This document shows, piece by piece, positions 47,951 to 60,745 of a DNA stretch of 64,000 bases. The stretch lies in NCBI GenBank assembly GCA_026874595.1, contig CM049313.1:31432008-31496007 (forward strand), read 5' to 3'. Source of the stretch: Sipunculus nudus (Eukaryota > Annelida > Sipuncula > Golfingiida > Sipunculidae). The first letter of the stretch is position 1; each line of letters starts with the position of its first letter. The position numbers and the translations under genes were made by a program. The notes beneath the pieces were generated by a model, which worked only from the letters and a program-made list of their open reading frames with translations, was not told the origin of the DNA and did not search any database.

Positions 47951-48224
47951 ATTCAGCACCCTGTTAGTGATACTGATGAACACCACCCTTAGGAAAGAAT
48001 GACAGATAAGATACCAGATCAGCCCAGTGATGACTACCCATAGTCACCTAAAACACAACATGACAACCCAAAAACCCAGTGTGTGCAAATAAAACCTATT
48101 CCAGCACCGTGAAAAAGTACCAGAAAACACACAAAGCCTGCGTGGCATAATGTTGTCTTGTGGCCATAAGTAAGCCTATTTCAAACTGAGGGCTGCAATA
48201 GTCTTCTTCTGCAACACTGTTTTT
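47951..48224. other. Short gap between G3 and B4
   Basis: Possibly the G3 tail. 48160-48220 (GTGGCCATAAGTAAGCC, AGTCTTCTTCTGCAACACTG) repeats B1 near 9910-9965. Confidence 0.4.
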
Positions 48225-51200
48225 AGCGAACCTGTGAGCTTATGCTATGGTGCGGCGTCATGCATCGTGTGTCATCTGTACGTTAACCATAGCTATCTCA
48301 AAAAAAACAGGAGCTAGCATCACCAAATTTTTTGCAAATAATCAGTCACCCAAAAAACTATATCAGATTTTGTTTATTTTTTTTCTAACTGCATTTTCTT
48401 AGATTTTATAGGGAAAAAGCTAAAAAAGCTTTAAAAATCTTCTCCTCCGAAAATGTCCAGCCAAATTGTCTAATATTTCACAGAAATGATCCCTGGAACA
48501 ATCTTTCTCAAGTTTGTTCGAATGGTTCCAGTTCGGAGATTTTTGGCCGAGTATCAGGAGGTTGAACTTTGTTAACTTTGCAAAAAAGCATATTAAAATT
48601 TAAATCTCAGAAATGGCTGGAGCTATCATCACCAAATTTTATGCCAATGTTGGTCACATAGGTCATATCTGTAATTGAGGTATTGGTGGCGCCACCTGCA
48701 TCAGCCTTTTTTGTACGGGGTCATCAGTGCCTGCATCACACTGAGGACTACAAAAAACTTCTTCTCTGAAACCATATGGCCAAAATGTTTAATATCGCAC
48801 AGAAATGATCTATAGGGTAGTGCTTTCTGAAGTTTGTTCAAATGGTCTCTTTTCAGTGACTTAAGGCTAAGTTATGGGAAGCTGAGATTAGTCATATGCC
48901 ATAACAGCCGATTTTAGCTCAGTGTCTACAGAGATCTTCTTCTCAAAAACCACTGGGCCAAATTCTTTAATCTCACACATTAATTATCCTCAGATGTTGA
49001 TAATTCAAGTTTGTTCAAATGGTTTTGGTTCAGTGCTTTTTGGCTGAGTTATGGGAAGCTGAACTTAGCCAGTTTGCTGTATCTTCCTATATGAGTTATA
49101 AACCTGCGAAATGTTTTTCGACTGAGGCCACTGAAGCCAGTTTGTTAAATATTTTACAAGAATAATCCCTACAATAATTCTTATAATAATTGTCATTAAT
49201 GGTTCCACATGAATGATTTTTGGCTGAATTATGGAGATTGAATTGAGTCATTTTACCATATATGTTAGCTGTGTGATGCTGTTACATCTAGCCTGGCACC
49301 AGTTTATCAGCATCTATTACATCGTGCCACTAGACATTTAGAATTCAGGTTATCTTTGGTTAATATTAACAAGAAAGTTTTTTTAAAAGCTTTTAAAAAA
49401 TTTAGATTTATGATTTAAGTTTTTCATCATACCAGGCAATGTTACAATCATGGAAATTCAGCTCTCTGTGGCTATATAAAGACAACCGTATGTGGATTAT
49501 AAATTATTGGTATCCCTGCTCAACTATTTCAAGAATTTGCCATCAGTGGGATATATCTGTATTTTTATTTTGCATTCAGTATGCATCCGTAATAATTTTA
49601 CATATATTCCTGATTTCTTTTTTTTAAAAAGTCAGCTGAAAAGCATTTTGTATTGGGAAAATAAATTTCAAAGTTATTTCAAGTAGGGACCACTTCCGTG
49701 TACAGATGGCAGCACTTGGTTTACCATTGGCAGATTGCCAGTGCCTTGATGTTGGCCATTAGCCAAGATGATGTCAGCTCAATAAATAGTTTTGGCACAG
49801 TGCTAGAATTGGAAGAAGTGCAGGCAGGTATAGGTCAAGAGTTCACTCAGTGCAGTAGCTGCATTCTATTTATAGCTTTGGCAGACTGCTCACTGCATCA
49901 TATTTGGCACCAAAGTTCAGCATTAATCTATTTATAGCTTTGGCAGACTGCCATGTCAGATTATGCAGCAGGTCAAGTTCTTTCAGTGCAGCCAGGTACA
50001 GGTCAAAAGTTCACTCAGTCTAGCCAGGTGCAGGTCAAGAGTTCTCTCAGTGCAGTAGCTTTAGGCAGCAATTTGTCACAGGTCACTTGGGGGCAACTGC
50101 CTTAATCACCTAAGCCTTGTCAGCCCAGTGCATCAAACTCTGGGGGAAGTTTGATGTATTGGACTGATATTTTGATCTGTCTATGCGTCTTTGATGGTAT
50201 TCTCATTTACAAGACAGGTGGTGCCACCTACATTGACTTTTGCAGTGTATGCGCCTGCTTATTTCTACAGAGGAATTTGATACATCAGCCTAAAAATGGG
50301 CATGTTTATACATATCGGGTAGCTTTATAGAGTACAAGACTGGTGGCGCCACCTAAAATAATTTTTGCACAGTGTATTATTTCACAGGAGGGGTTTGACA
50401 TATCAGTCTGACATTGGGCATATGTATATATCTCTTCATTGTATATAAGCCTGGTGGTGCCAGCTACAATCATTGTATCCGCCAAAACAGAGTTTTGCGG
50501 ATACTATGTTTTCAGTCGGACGCTGATGCTGCCACCATCACTGCAAAGGTTTCCGGAGAACTCCTCCATAACCACTGGGCAGAATTTTTTAAAATTTGGA
50601 ATTATGATCGATCACATGTGAACTGCTGCGCCCTCATTTTTGGTTGACCTCTGACCTTTCCTCTCTGCCCAGCGTCCATTTGTGTGTCTGTTTCCACACA
50701 TAAACTCACATATCTCAGGAACTGTTTGACCGATAAGGCTAAAGATTTTGCACAAATGTAGCCCTTGGAAAGCTTTATAACATACACTAAAAATGGTGGC
50801 GCCACCTGCAACTATTTTTGCACAGCGTCCATCTGTTCATCTGCCTTGGGATAAAAACACTCATATATCTGCATTGGTTGGACTTATCCACCTGAAATTT
50901 TGCATGTATATACATCCTGGACAGCTTTCTTGATTTGATGACAGATAGCGCCACCTACATTCATGTTTAAGCTGCAGACATTTAAGCTCATATCTCGGGA
51001 AATGTTTGACCAGTTGGGGCAAAATTTTGCATGTGTATAGATCTCCCATAGCTCTTTATCATACGCAAAACTGGTGGTGCCACGTGCAACCATTTTTGCA
51101 CATTGTCCATCTGTTTATCTGCCTCTGGATAAAATCACTCATATCTAGGCAGTGGTTTGACTTATCCACCTGATATTTTGCAGGTTTATACATCCTGGAC

Positions 51201-51835
51201 AGCTTTCTTGATTTTGTGGCAGGTGGCGCCACCTATATTTATGTATATGCTGCAGACATTCAGGCTTATATATGAGGACTGGTTTGACATATCCCCCTGA
51301 AATTTTGCATGTGTATAGATCTCACATATCTCTTAATCATACACAAAATTGGTGGCGCCACCTGCCACCATTTTTGTACAGGGTCCGTCTGTTTGTCTGC
51401 CGTGGGCTAAAATCACTCATATCTCAGTAGTGGTTTGACTTATCTGCCTAAAATTTTGCATGTTTATACATCTTGGACAGCTTTCTGGATTTTGTGGTAG
51501 GTGGCGCAACCTACCACAAGGCTATTATGCAACACACCTCACTCTATATCCCCTTGCCACTCAATCCATGCCTCACTTCGCCTTTCCCACTCTGATTTTG
51601 GTGGATACACGTAGTCGCTTGTTGACTACCCATATTCTAGTTTTTGTGTTGTGTGTACCCATGCCAGAATTGCAGCAGTGATGTTTGTTTAATTGTTTCT
51701 TGTTCTAAGTGTTTAGTACTTGCATTGTTCATATACATGTTACACATGTTCTTGAAAAGTAAAGGTCCAGCATTGAGGCATTATACCTGGTGTAACCTCA
51801 TTGCACAGGTTCGCATTAGGCCTGTAGGCCTTGTT
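48225..51835 (+). mobile_element. Family B element B4, both ends present (3.6 kb), composite
   Basis: It starts AGCGAACCTGTGAGCTTATG. It ends CACAGGTTCGCATT (inverse of the start, 11 of 12 bases), then the palindrome AGGCCTGTAGGCCT at 51818-51831, then TGTT. It contains the blocks GAGCTAGCATCACC, GGTGGCGCCACCTGCATC and the GGCAGACTGCCA region. A family C-type 5' hairpin starts at 50476, so a C-like element appears to be embedded. Non-coding. Confidence 0.68.
50476..51530. repeat. Tandem blocks with the palindrome GGTGGCGCCACC, behind a C-type hairpin
   Basis: TATCCGCCAAAAC ... GTTTTGCGGATA at 50476-50503 is a strong hairpin. After it, related blocks repeat with the palindrome or a variant near 50791, 50947, 51068, 51222, 51350 and 51500. 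Steps alternate between about 155 and 125 bp, giving a dimer of about 280 bp. Each half holds TTTTGCA-GT-TATA-ATC and ACTCATATCT words. Confidence 0.75.
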
Positions 51836-51839
51836 TCAA

Positions 51840-52884
51840 CTTATATAACATAGCACAAAAATTATTCTTAGGTGGCCTTTGTTCAAGTTTACTTAAATGA
51901 TTTTTGGCAGATTTATTGGACTTTTAACAATGAAAGGACTGTGAGATACTCTGGTAAACAACGCTAGTAGATTTATTGTGTTAACAAACTGAGATCTTTG
52001 GGTATATAAGCAGTGCTGTACAGGAAACATAAATAATTTGTTCCATATCCAGCTTATGTGTAAGATAAAACCATGAATAAAATATATTTGTATTCTGATT
52101 TGCTTTCAATAGGCATCTGGTATTATTCCAAACAATTTGATAAAAATTTTTATGAATATGTCATCTTGGAAAATGCATTGTAGCCAAAGTGTTTCAATAT
52201 ATGTTAACAGATTTACCAACAGGCCAAGATTGTGTTTGTATCTATGAATAGCTTGGCAGACTGCTAATTATTTCAGAATACGCAACAGGCCATGTTTCAG
52301 TCTGTATCTATTTATAGTTTTGGCAGACAGCCAACTGTGTCAGAATAGGCAACAGGTCAAGAGTTCAGTCAATACAGCCAAGTGCAGGTCAAGAGTTCAC
52401 ACAATCAATAGCTGCAGCTGGCAATTTGTTCTGCTTCACCCGGGGCAACTGCCTGCCTTAGCTAAGCTTTGTCAGCCCTGTGCACATGACTCAAGAGATA
52501 TTTGATGTATTGGCCTAAAATTTTACATCTTTGATGGCTTACTCCTACACAAGACTTTTAGCAACACCTACAATTGTTTTGTAAGTTAATAAAGTTAAAC
52601 CATCACATAGTCAAATTAATTAATACATATTTTGCTTTGGTAAACAGATGTCCGTTATATCTTTACTGCATTGCCATGGTAATGAGTACTCAAGTCTGAG
52701 TTTGGTAATGCTTATTGGGTACTCGAGTCCAAAATTATGAACCCGTTTCAGCCCTACATGTTACATATGTTTTTGAAAATAAATCAAGTACTTTTCAAAT
52801 AATGGTCAAGCATGTTATCATGGAAGCATTATACCTGATGTATATCCCATTCCACAGGTTTACATTAGGCCTATAGGCCTTGTT
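51840..52884 (+). mobile_element. Family B 3' half, B5
   Basis: After the B4 3' end the sequence restarts in the B1 interior (CAAAAATTATTCTTAGGTGG, CCTTTGTTCAAGTTTACTTA) and finishes with CACAGGTTTACATT, AGGCCTATAGGCCT, TGTT. A 5'-truncated copy. Confidence 0.65.
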
Positions 52885-52886
52885 AA

Positions 52887-53160
52887 CAAAGTGCATTATG
52901 TTCAGGCCTATAACTTCAAGAAATTAACAAAACTGACCTAATTTCTGGCATGTACATAGTAAATATATAGAGCAATATTTATATTAATTGTGATCAGAAA
53001 CAGATTAGTGGTTTTGATATTAGACAGTCTTTAAGTGTAACAATGGGTTTTTAATGGAAAATTGAGGTTTTTCCTTAATATCTGGAAGGAATGAAGTTAT
53101 AGTGACCCAATTTTCAGTATGGTTGGAGATTTTAGGACATTAAATGCATGCTGTAATTGT
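52887..53160 (-). repeat. Family A fragment A8
   Basis: GTGCATTATGTTCAGGCC, CTAATTTCTGGCATGTACAT and the TTTAAGTGTAACAATGGG block are the inverse of A1 at about 640-880. It begins directly at the 3' end of B5. Confidence 0.6.
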
Positions 53161-55149
53161 AGGGCAATAATCCTTTATATATTTTTCAAGTAATATCATA
53201 TACTCAGTGAATTAAACTTTGAGATGATGTGTGAAACATACTGAGAAATAAACCTTGCCTTTAAGAAGAGTGAAATATCTCCAGAAATAATTCTGAATTC
53301 AAGAAATTTGAATTATTCCAAGAAATAGATACTATCTGCAAGTAGTCTGTAAAAGGTGAATTCCATTTTAAAGATCAGATGAACCACACATCTTTCTTCT
53401 AAAGCTTTGACTCCTAGTCCAGTCTCAGTTTAATATGATAATTCCCTCATCTATATAAGTGATTTAATGGATATGGTGTCCAAGGGGTACTTACTGTGAA
53501 GTGTTCCTGTGGTTAACCTTGGAGACCCAGTCTTACCTGGGTCTGTTGTTAACTTATTAAAGTAGGAGGATGTTTTAGAGCTAAATCAGGAGTCTTGAGG
53601 AGTCTGCATTATGATATAGTGGGTGTTATCATGCAACAAACTCAGAAAACACTGCCAGGGAAAGGAAATCAAATTAACTAGAAACAAGGTTTTTGGACAG
53701 AAGTGTCACATCGGAAGTTTCTGTGGTTTTTGCAGCAAGTGTCATAAAACAATTTTGAGCAATTAAGAGAAATCCCCAAGGCCAGTAGGAGCCAGAAAGA
53801 AGCATAATGTTTTGTAATATCAGACTAGTATTGGCAGCCTTTCAACCAACTTAACATGGCCACCTCTCCCAGTGGGGCCCAGCACAGTGACAGCTGGGGG
53901 TGACTTCATCTGCCAGACTCCCGGCAATCACAAAATTGGTTTGCAGAGGTGTGTGTTCTCCTCCTGACTTGGCCGCACGTGGCCTCATCTTGGAGCTTAT
54001 TCAGCATCCTCCCGTGCCAAAATATCCTTTGAAGCCGGCCACAACAGGATTGGGTAATTTTCAAAATGTGTCAACTATTTGACAAGAAATAAATCTCTCT
54101 TTTTTTCTGTTAGCTTTTTTCCTGTTATTGGTTCATAATATGGACTAATGGAAGCTTATACTCTATGATGGCAGAAGCTGGTCTCAGGGGAGGCATTCTG
54201 TTAGTCATTATGTCATGGGCACCATTGGGTTTTAAAACTTGAAGTTACCAGGTACTTTTGAAACAGTTTCCATCAAACTTTATTATGATGATACTGGAGG
54301 AACATGGCAATATGAAAAGTCAATTCACTTGAAAGTAGACAAGCCTTGCTCTCTCCTAGCTCTCAACAAAATATGTTGATTCCCAGATTAACTTGTCTAG
54401 ATTGTCATTATGCAATCATTTGATGGTCACCTCTGTGGTAGGTTGTCTGCCCCTGAGCAGAGTCTTGTTGCTTCTACCAGAGTTCCACTGGGGGTTGTTT
54501 AAGGAATTAACGCAAGGCCACATATGGAATCTTGTGGTGTATGTATTGAAGTTATGGTACATTTAGTGATACCATTTGCCCATAATTAGGTGAAGTGTTT
54601 CTTCCTGAAAGCATTAACCAGCTAATTGTGGGTAGCATGAGAGCTGAAGACACCAAGCCTGTCAGGGTAATGTTATTAGAGAACCAGGAGGCTGGGAGGG
54701 AACACATGCTGCCAGCCACTATACACTCTCCCACTGCATTCCAGAAAGTGCTTTAACCATGGAACAGTGACACTTTACGTTCACAAGCATCCAATTACTG
54801 CAAGACAAGTGAGCTAAACCCAATTAGGCTCCCTGTTCTAAATCCATCATCTAATGCAAGAAAAGCAAAAAGGAAAGGGACTGATGTTTTGCATAATCTT
54901 TCTTCTCTTTTATCATAATATAACAACATATGTGTATTGGATAATTTTTTAATGTAGCTTATAAATAAATGTTAGCTATTTTGATACTGCTAATTCTTGA
55001 TGATGGTTTCATAATTATGGTAAAATGTTATTTTAATAATATTTTTGCCAGCTAACAAATATATAAAAGGATAAAGTGATTTACAAAACATGTATTTGGT
55101 AAAATACATGTACTGGTACAGGTCCAGGGGGTTTAGAGGGTTTCTATAA
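53161..55149. other. Intron, apparently single-copy, no gene
   Basis: 53570-54850 is less AT-rich than the rest and free of recognised repeats. No frame with domains or splice support. It could hold intronic control elements; comparison with related genomes would be needed to see that. Confidence 0.4.
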
Positions 55150-57431
55150 TAATATTATAGAATATATTCATGAATGCATTCATGAATACATTTTGAAAGT
55201 ATCTGCACTGGTATTCAAATACTATCATTTTTACCTGAATTCCCATTCTTATGCAATAAATTTTTTAATGCAGTACATATTCATATTTGTATTCAAATAC
55301 ATGCATTTGCAAAGCATTAGCACCATGTCTAGTATTTATTCAGTTTTAGCCAAACAATGATGTTGAGAATCCAGAATATACAAAATTCACAAATTTAAAT
55401 AATGATCATAAGTACCTGGTTTTATGGCTTTTATTTATATTAAAAAAAAATAAATGTAATATATTCACTTTGGACTACTTTCACATCAATCTGCACACTA
55501 GACACAGCAGGAATCCAGATTAATATTATCAACTGCATCTTTGTCTATCATTAATTTCCTTCATATGATCCCTAATGATTAGAAATGAATAATATGATTT
55601 ATTTTTTTATCATTAAAATTGAACTGAAAAATACCATAGGTGACTGCTGGGTTTTATTTGGAATAACATTGATATTGACATTCTATCCATCCATAAAAGA
55701 TTCTTACATCATCAGTAACTGCAAGTTAATTTCCTGTTACTCATCAACTAACAAATTCCTTTGCTATTAATTTTTCTTTAATTTGTTATCAAAAACCAAT
55801 AAAAATTTATTAATTTATTGTTTATTGTTATGTTGTTTTTCTAAACAGCTACTAGATGAGTTGGGTTGGACACCTGATCAACTGTGGCTGGGGCATTAGC
55901 TGCCTGGCTGCCCCAGTGTAATATGCCTCGCCTCAAGCCTGAATAATTTGCTGAAAGGTCAACAAGGTCAACATACATGTGACTGAAGAGAGTAGAGGCT
56001 GGGTAGAGCCTGGGTCTGACATGGTCTCATAAAAACATTAATAAAAGCTATAATTTTTGGCCAATTTCTTTCAGCTTTCTAAACTACAAAGCTGAAAACC
56101 TTATGTGTGCATGATATGAAAATTATATCAACAGTGCTCTCAGGAAACAAACGTGCCATGGTCAAAGTTGGGCAAAATTTAAGGTACTTATTTTATATTT
56201 ATACTAATAACTTATAAAATTTGAAAATTCAGAACTAATTTTGGGTATTCAATTGAATCTTGATCAAATAATGTTACATTCCTGACAAAAAATCTCTAGC
56301 TTCAGCAATCCTCTTGTTAAGGGAGTAAATATATTTCTTGATTTTTTTAAAAAGTGCATTATGTTTGGGCCCATAACTTAAAACAATTACGCAGTACTGA
56401 CATTTCTGGCATGTGCATAGCGAATGTATAGAAAAATATGTATATTATATATGATCAAAGTCAGATCAGTGGTTTTGATATTAGGCAGTCTTTAAGTGTA
56501 ACAATGGGTTTTTAATGGAAAAATGAAGTTTTTCATTATTATCTCAAAGGAATTAAGTCCTAGTGACCAAATTCTTGGCATGGTAGGGGATTTTGGAGAC
56601 TTCTAAAAGTATGCCAAATTTAAGGAACTTAGACCCGAAGCTGGGGAGCTGAGCTCTAGCAAACTGCATAACACTAGCTTGATGTAAACAATATGTGACA
56701 TGGTGCTTGAAAACTTGAATAAAATCTACAGTTTTTGATCAACTGGTTTCAAATTTTTTATGTTATCAGTTGAAATGCTAACAAAAACATGCTTTGAAAA
56801 TTAAATCCACAGCAGTTACTGGGAAAAAACGTGCCATGGTCAAAGTTGGGCAAAATTTAAGGTACCAATTTATTTTTGCTAATATCTTAAAAAATTTAAA
56901 AGATTTTGATCTAATTTTGTGTATACAATTTAATTTTGATTAATAAAAGTTATATTACTGGAAAAAAAGTGCTTGGCTTTAACAAGTTTTGTGTTAAGTG
57001 ATCAAAATTTTTCCTGATTATTTACAAAATGCATTATGTTTGGGCCCATAACTTTTCTAAATTATATAATACAGACCTAATTTCTGGCATGTACATGGGA
57101 ACTATATAGAGAATTATTTATGGTAAATATGAGGAAAACAAGATGAGTGGTTTAGATATTAGGCAGTCCTGAAGTGAGAAAATAGGTTTTTAATAAAAAA
57201 TTGAGGTTTTTCCTTAATTTCTCAAAGGAACGAAGTCGCAAAGACCCAGTTTTCGGCTTAATTGGAGATCTTGGAGATCTAACTGTATGCTGAATTTCAG
57301 ATTCGTAGGTCCAATGGTGTCGAAACGTGCCAGTTTTACGGACCGACATCCGGACGGACGGACAGCTAGACGGACGGACGACAGACAATGGACCACGACT
57401 ATAGCTCAGATGATTTATAGTCAGCCCAGCT
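55150..57431 (-). mobile_element. Family A element A9, long minus-strand copy
   Basis: The 5' end is at 57431, with the hairpin AGCTCAGATGATTTATAGTC / GCCCAGCT at 57403-57431 (inverse view). From there it follows A1 through the TTGGCATAC, CCTTTTGCCCAACTTTGG, AGGCGAGGCATAT, ACCAGGTA and TTCATGAATGCATTCATGAA regions, more than 2 kb by eye. No 3' end seen. Confidence 0.68.
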
Positions 57432-58649
57432 AAAAATTACCTTTTTGCACTGCTTTCCCCATATTTATATGGCTATATACCCCTCAGGGAGATGTGGACC
57501 TTTATATTGAAGGAAATTAGTTCATTGTTCATTGTTCATTGTTAATGGTCAACTTCCATCCTCAAAACCTTTGATCTGCCCCTGAAAATTATATACTCAC
57601 ATATGATAATAAATGGGATTCATTTATCAATGGCAAAATGAACAGGCCATGATCGGTTGCTTGTCCTCTGTATTTTTAGCCACAAATTAAAAAAAGGAAA
57701 GAAAACAAAACAGGAGCAGATTCTATTTATGATACTTGTGTCTGGATGTGTTAAAAATTTACTTTTTAATAAGGTTATAATGTGGAGGTTTTGTACAGTA
57801 TATCTGTTTAGTAGTGTTATCATTTCATGATTTTGTCCAGTGTGTTTGTTACAATCGGTAAAAATCTATATGACATAATAATCTGGTTGGGACATAGCAT
57901 TTGGTCTAAGCTTTTCGACACCTATCGGTACATCTGTTAAAGATATTTACACTCTCAAATGGGTAATTCAGAAAGCTGGCATGGTGACACTCCAATATGG
58001 CTGATTCATAAAGCTGAATATACATGCACTCTCATAAAGGTAATTCAAATGACAGCTTATATGAACCTTCAGCTAGGTGTAAGGTGTACAGGAGTTTGGG
58101 GAATATAGATCCACAGGTATTACCATGGGCTTGAACTGTGCTGGAATTTATTTTAGTGGACTCTAAATCTTTTATGATTTAAATCTTATGAATAGGGTGC
58201 TGGACTTGGAACAAAATTGGAAGAATCTTGGAACCAGGATGCTCGAGCAAAACTTTTGGGGAGTCACATCTGAGTTTAGAGCATCCCATGGGGAGATAAA
58301 AATATGTCAAATTTTGAATGGTTTTGTAAAAATTGAATCTCTTTCGTATTTTTATGTATTTATCGCATTATTATATGATTAGAAATCATGCAATTATATG
58401 AATATATGCTTATAGTGAATTGTAAGCCTCAGTGTTCAGCACGGTGTGTACACAACTAATGGGTTTGTTTGAGGCAGCTGTTTATGGTCATTGACTAATA
58501 CAAGGTCCTAAAGCCAGAAATTTGGGCCTCCCATCAGACGCTTGGATCCTCAACCAGAACCAAGCATCCGTAAGAAATTTCGAGCATAGAGACCCTTACC
58601 TCCTGTTCCTGAAAGCCCTATTTTGAATCACTGCATATTTTTTTCTTTT
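57432..58649. other. Intron, nothing recognised
   Basis: No repeat family or gene. CATTGTTCATTGTTCATTGT near 57530 is a short simple repeat. Confidence 0.45.
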
Positions 58650-59211
58650 TGACAGACTGCACATTATTTAAATTTGACACACCAGTTTCTTCCACCATGT
58701 TACCAGATGAGTTTGAAAACTGGTGACCTTGAACTTTATGTTCAAGTTCAAATCTATGCCAGTGGAATTTTAGAATTATTCAGATCACTATAATTTATTA
58801 ACCCCTCCATATTATTTTTTCAAATTTGTCAAAAATTCTCAGACGACTTTAAAAACTAGTGACCTTGGCCTTTTTCTTCAAGGGAAAACTTTGGTGTCAA
58901 AGATCAGGAAGGTCAAGAACCTATCTGAAGTTTTTTGTTTTCAAATGATAAAATTCTTGATGTGTATGTTAGCCTATAATATCATGCTAGTCAGAGTGTC
59001 ATGACCGATGATAAAATTCTTGATGTGTATGTTAGCCTATAATATTGTGCTAGTCAGAGTGTCATGACCGATGATAAAATTCTTGATGTGTATGTTAGCC
59101 TATAATATCATGCTAGTCAAGAGTGTCATGACCAATGATAAAATTCTTGATGTGTATGTTAGCCTATAATATCGTGCTAGTCAGGGTGTCATGACCGATG
59201 AGTCACTTGTA
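58650..59211 (+). repeat. Family A-like 3' region with four tandem 63-bp copies
   Basis: 58680-58900 resembles 11200-11360. From 58945, a 63-64-bp unit (ATGATAAAATTCTTGATGTG, TATGTTAGCCTATAATAT, CTAGTCAGAGTGTCATGACC) repeats four times (58945, 59008, 59071, 59135). The last copy runs into GACCGATGAGTCACTTGT, a decayed family A 3' end. Confidence 0.8.
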
Positions 59212-60339
59212 TTTGCTTCCTTATCTGGAAATACAAGTCATATGCAGTGGTTCTAGGGCTGATTTGTTTGTATATTCATTGTAATTCATGCATTGTAACC
59301 TAATCAGACAAGTATGTATTAGCAAGCCTGTCATATAATTTTGGGGCTAGGTGACTGAACCCATATTCCTTTATTATAATAACCAGATATTAATTAGTAT
59401 AAAGTGCACCTCTATGGTTGTGTAAATTTGGCAGCATTTATATTTAATTGTGTATTCAATATGCAGGAAATGATGTTTTTAGTTAAACTGAATTAGCTTC
59501 CTTTGCACTGGTATTGGCTCAGTTGTATTATAATCAATTTGGTTAGGACCACTTAGAGAAGGATCTGTATTATCTATCCATGATGCGAAATTCAAAAGGG
59601 ACATAGAGATGTTTGAGAGGTGATGTTTGAGGACTGCTTACTCTCTTAAATACGTGTCAGAAAAGTAAGTGGAAATACTTGAGCCGATGTCATCACATCA
59701 GTGTGGCATTGCAGGTGATGTGGTAGAAACATGGGCACCAGATATAAATAAATACAGGTTGCTTGTTTTCTCTCAAATGAATTGTTATTTCTCTCAGATG
59801 AATTGTTATCAAAATGTAATTAAGAGATATTTTGGATTCTTTGTTTAACAAAATGTGTTTTACAAAATATCACCAGAGAACTAATATCTATCATAGCTAT
59901 GAAATACATTATAATTTATGTGTACTGATTTATGCTGGTGACTGTGGAGCCGTCCATTACAGGGGATGCGTCTGTAATGGCCAGAACTGTGACCCCTTCT
60001 TCACCTTTGTGCATTAGCTTCTGCATCTCCTACAAGAGTCTTAAAGACTTATTTTAACCTTTCAAACCTGTACCTGAATTATGAGTTGTATATAAGTATT
60101 TCATGGATTTTTGATCAAAATGTCATATGTTAAAACCTACCACATCAGATTTTAAAGTGTAATAAAAGTGTACAAATCCATACCCAACACTGAGATATGA
60201 GACCATGCAGAATCCTAAAAGTTGCATCCTGTGACCATTAGCCGGGAGAACAATATGTGTGACTCATTTAGATGTGGTTTGAAAAAAGGTTAATAGTAAT
60301 TTCAGAGGAATGGTCTGGTTCTGGTAATGTTTGTAATCC
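59212..60339. other. Intron, nothing recognised
   Basis: No feature seen. Confidence 0.45.
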
Positions 60340-60745
60340 TGAGAGCCCTTCAGGAATCTGTGCCAGGACTCCAGAAAGGTTCCTTGTCCTCTAATGTCTG
60401 TTGGGCCAAGGAGTTTCCTAATCCTGTAATCAGACCCTGATGTCTGTCAATAACAGGAAAGTGTCTCATCTTGAATATCTATGGATCCCAGAAGGATCTT
60501 CATTCAGGAATGTCTGTGAGTCCCAGAAGTTGGCCTTGTCCTGTAATGTCTGTGGATACTAGAAGGAGGCCTCCTTCTGTATTGTCTGTGAATCCCAAGT
60601 CCTGTAATGTCTGTGGATCTCAGGAATGATTTAATGCCATGTAAATTGTGATGTCTGTGTCCCAAGAAAGAGCCTGTGTCCTGTAGATCTGAAGATTGCA
60701 AGAGGGTTTCTTGTTCTGTAATGTATGTGGATCTTGGGAAGTTTC
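60340..60745. repeat. Minisatellite of about 48 bp (TCCTGTAATGTCTGTGGATC)
   Basis: About eight diverged units with CTTGTCCTGTAATGTCTGTG and ATCCCAGAAGG words. It runs into a second array. Confidence 0.82.
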
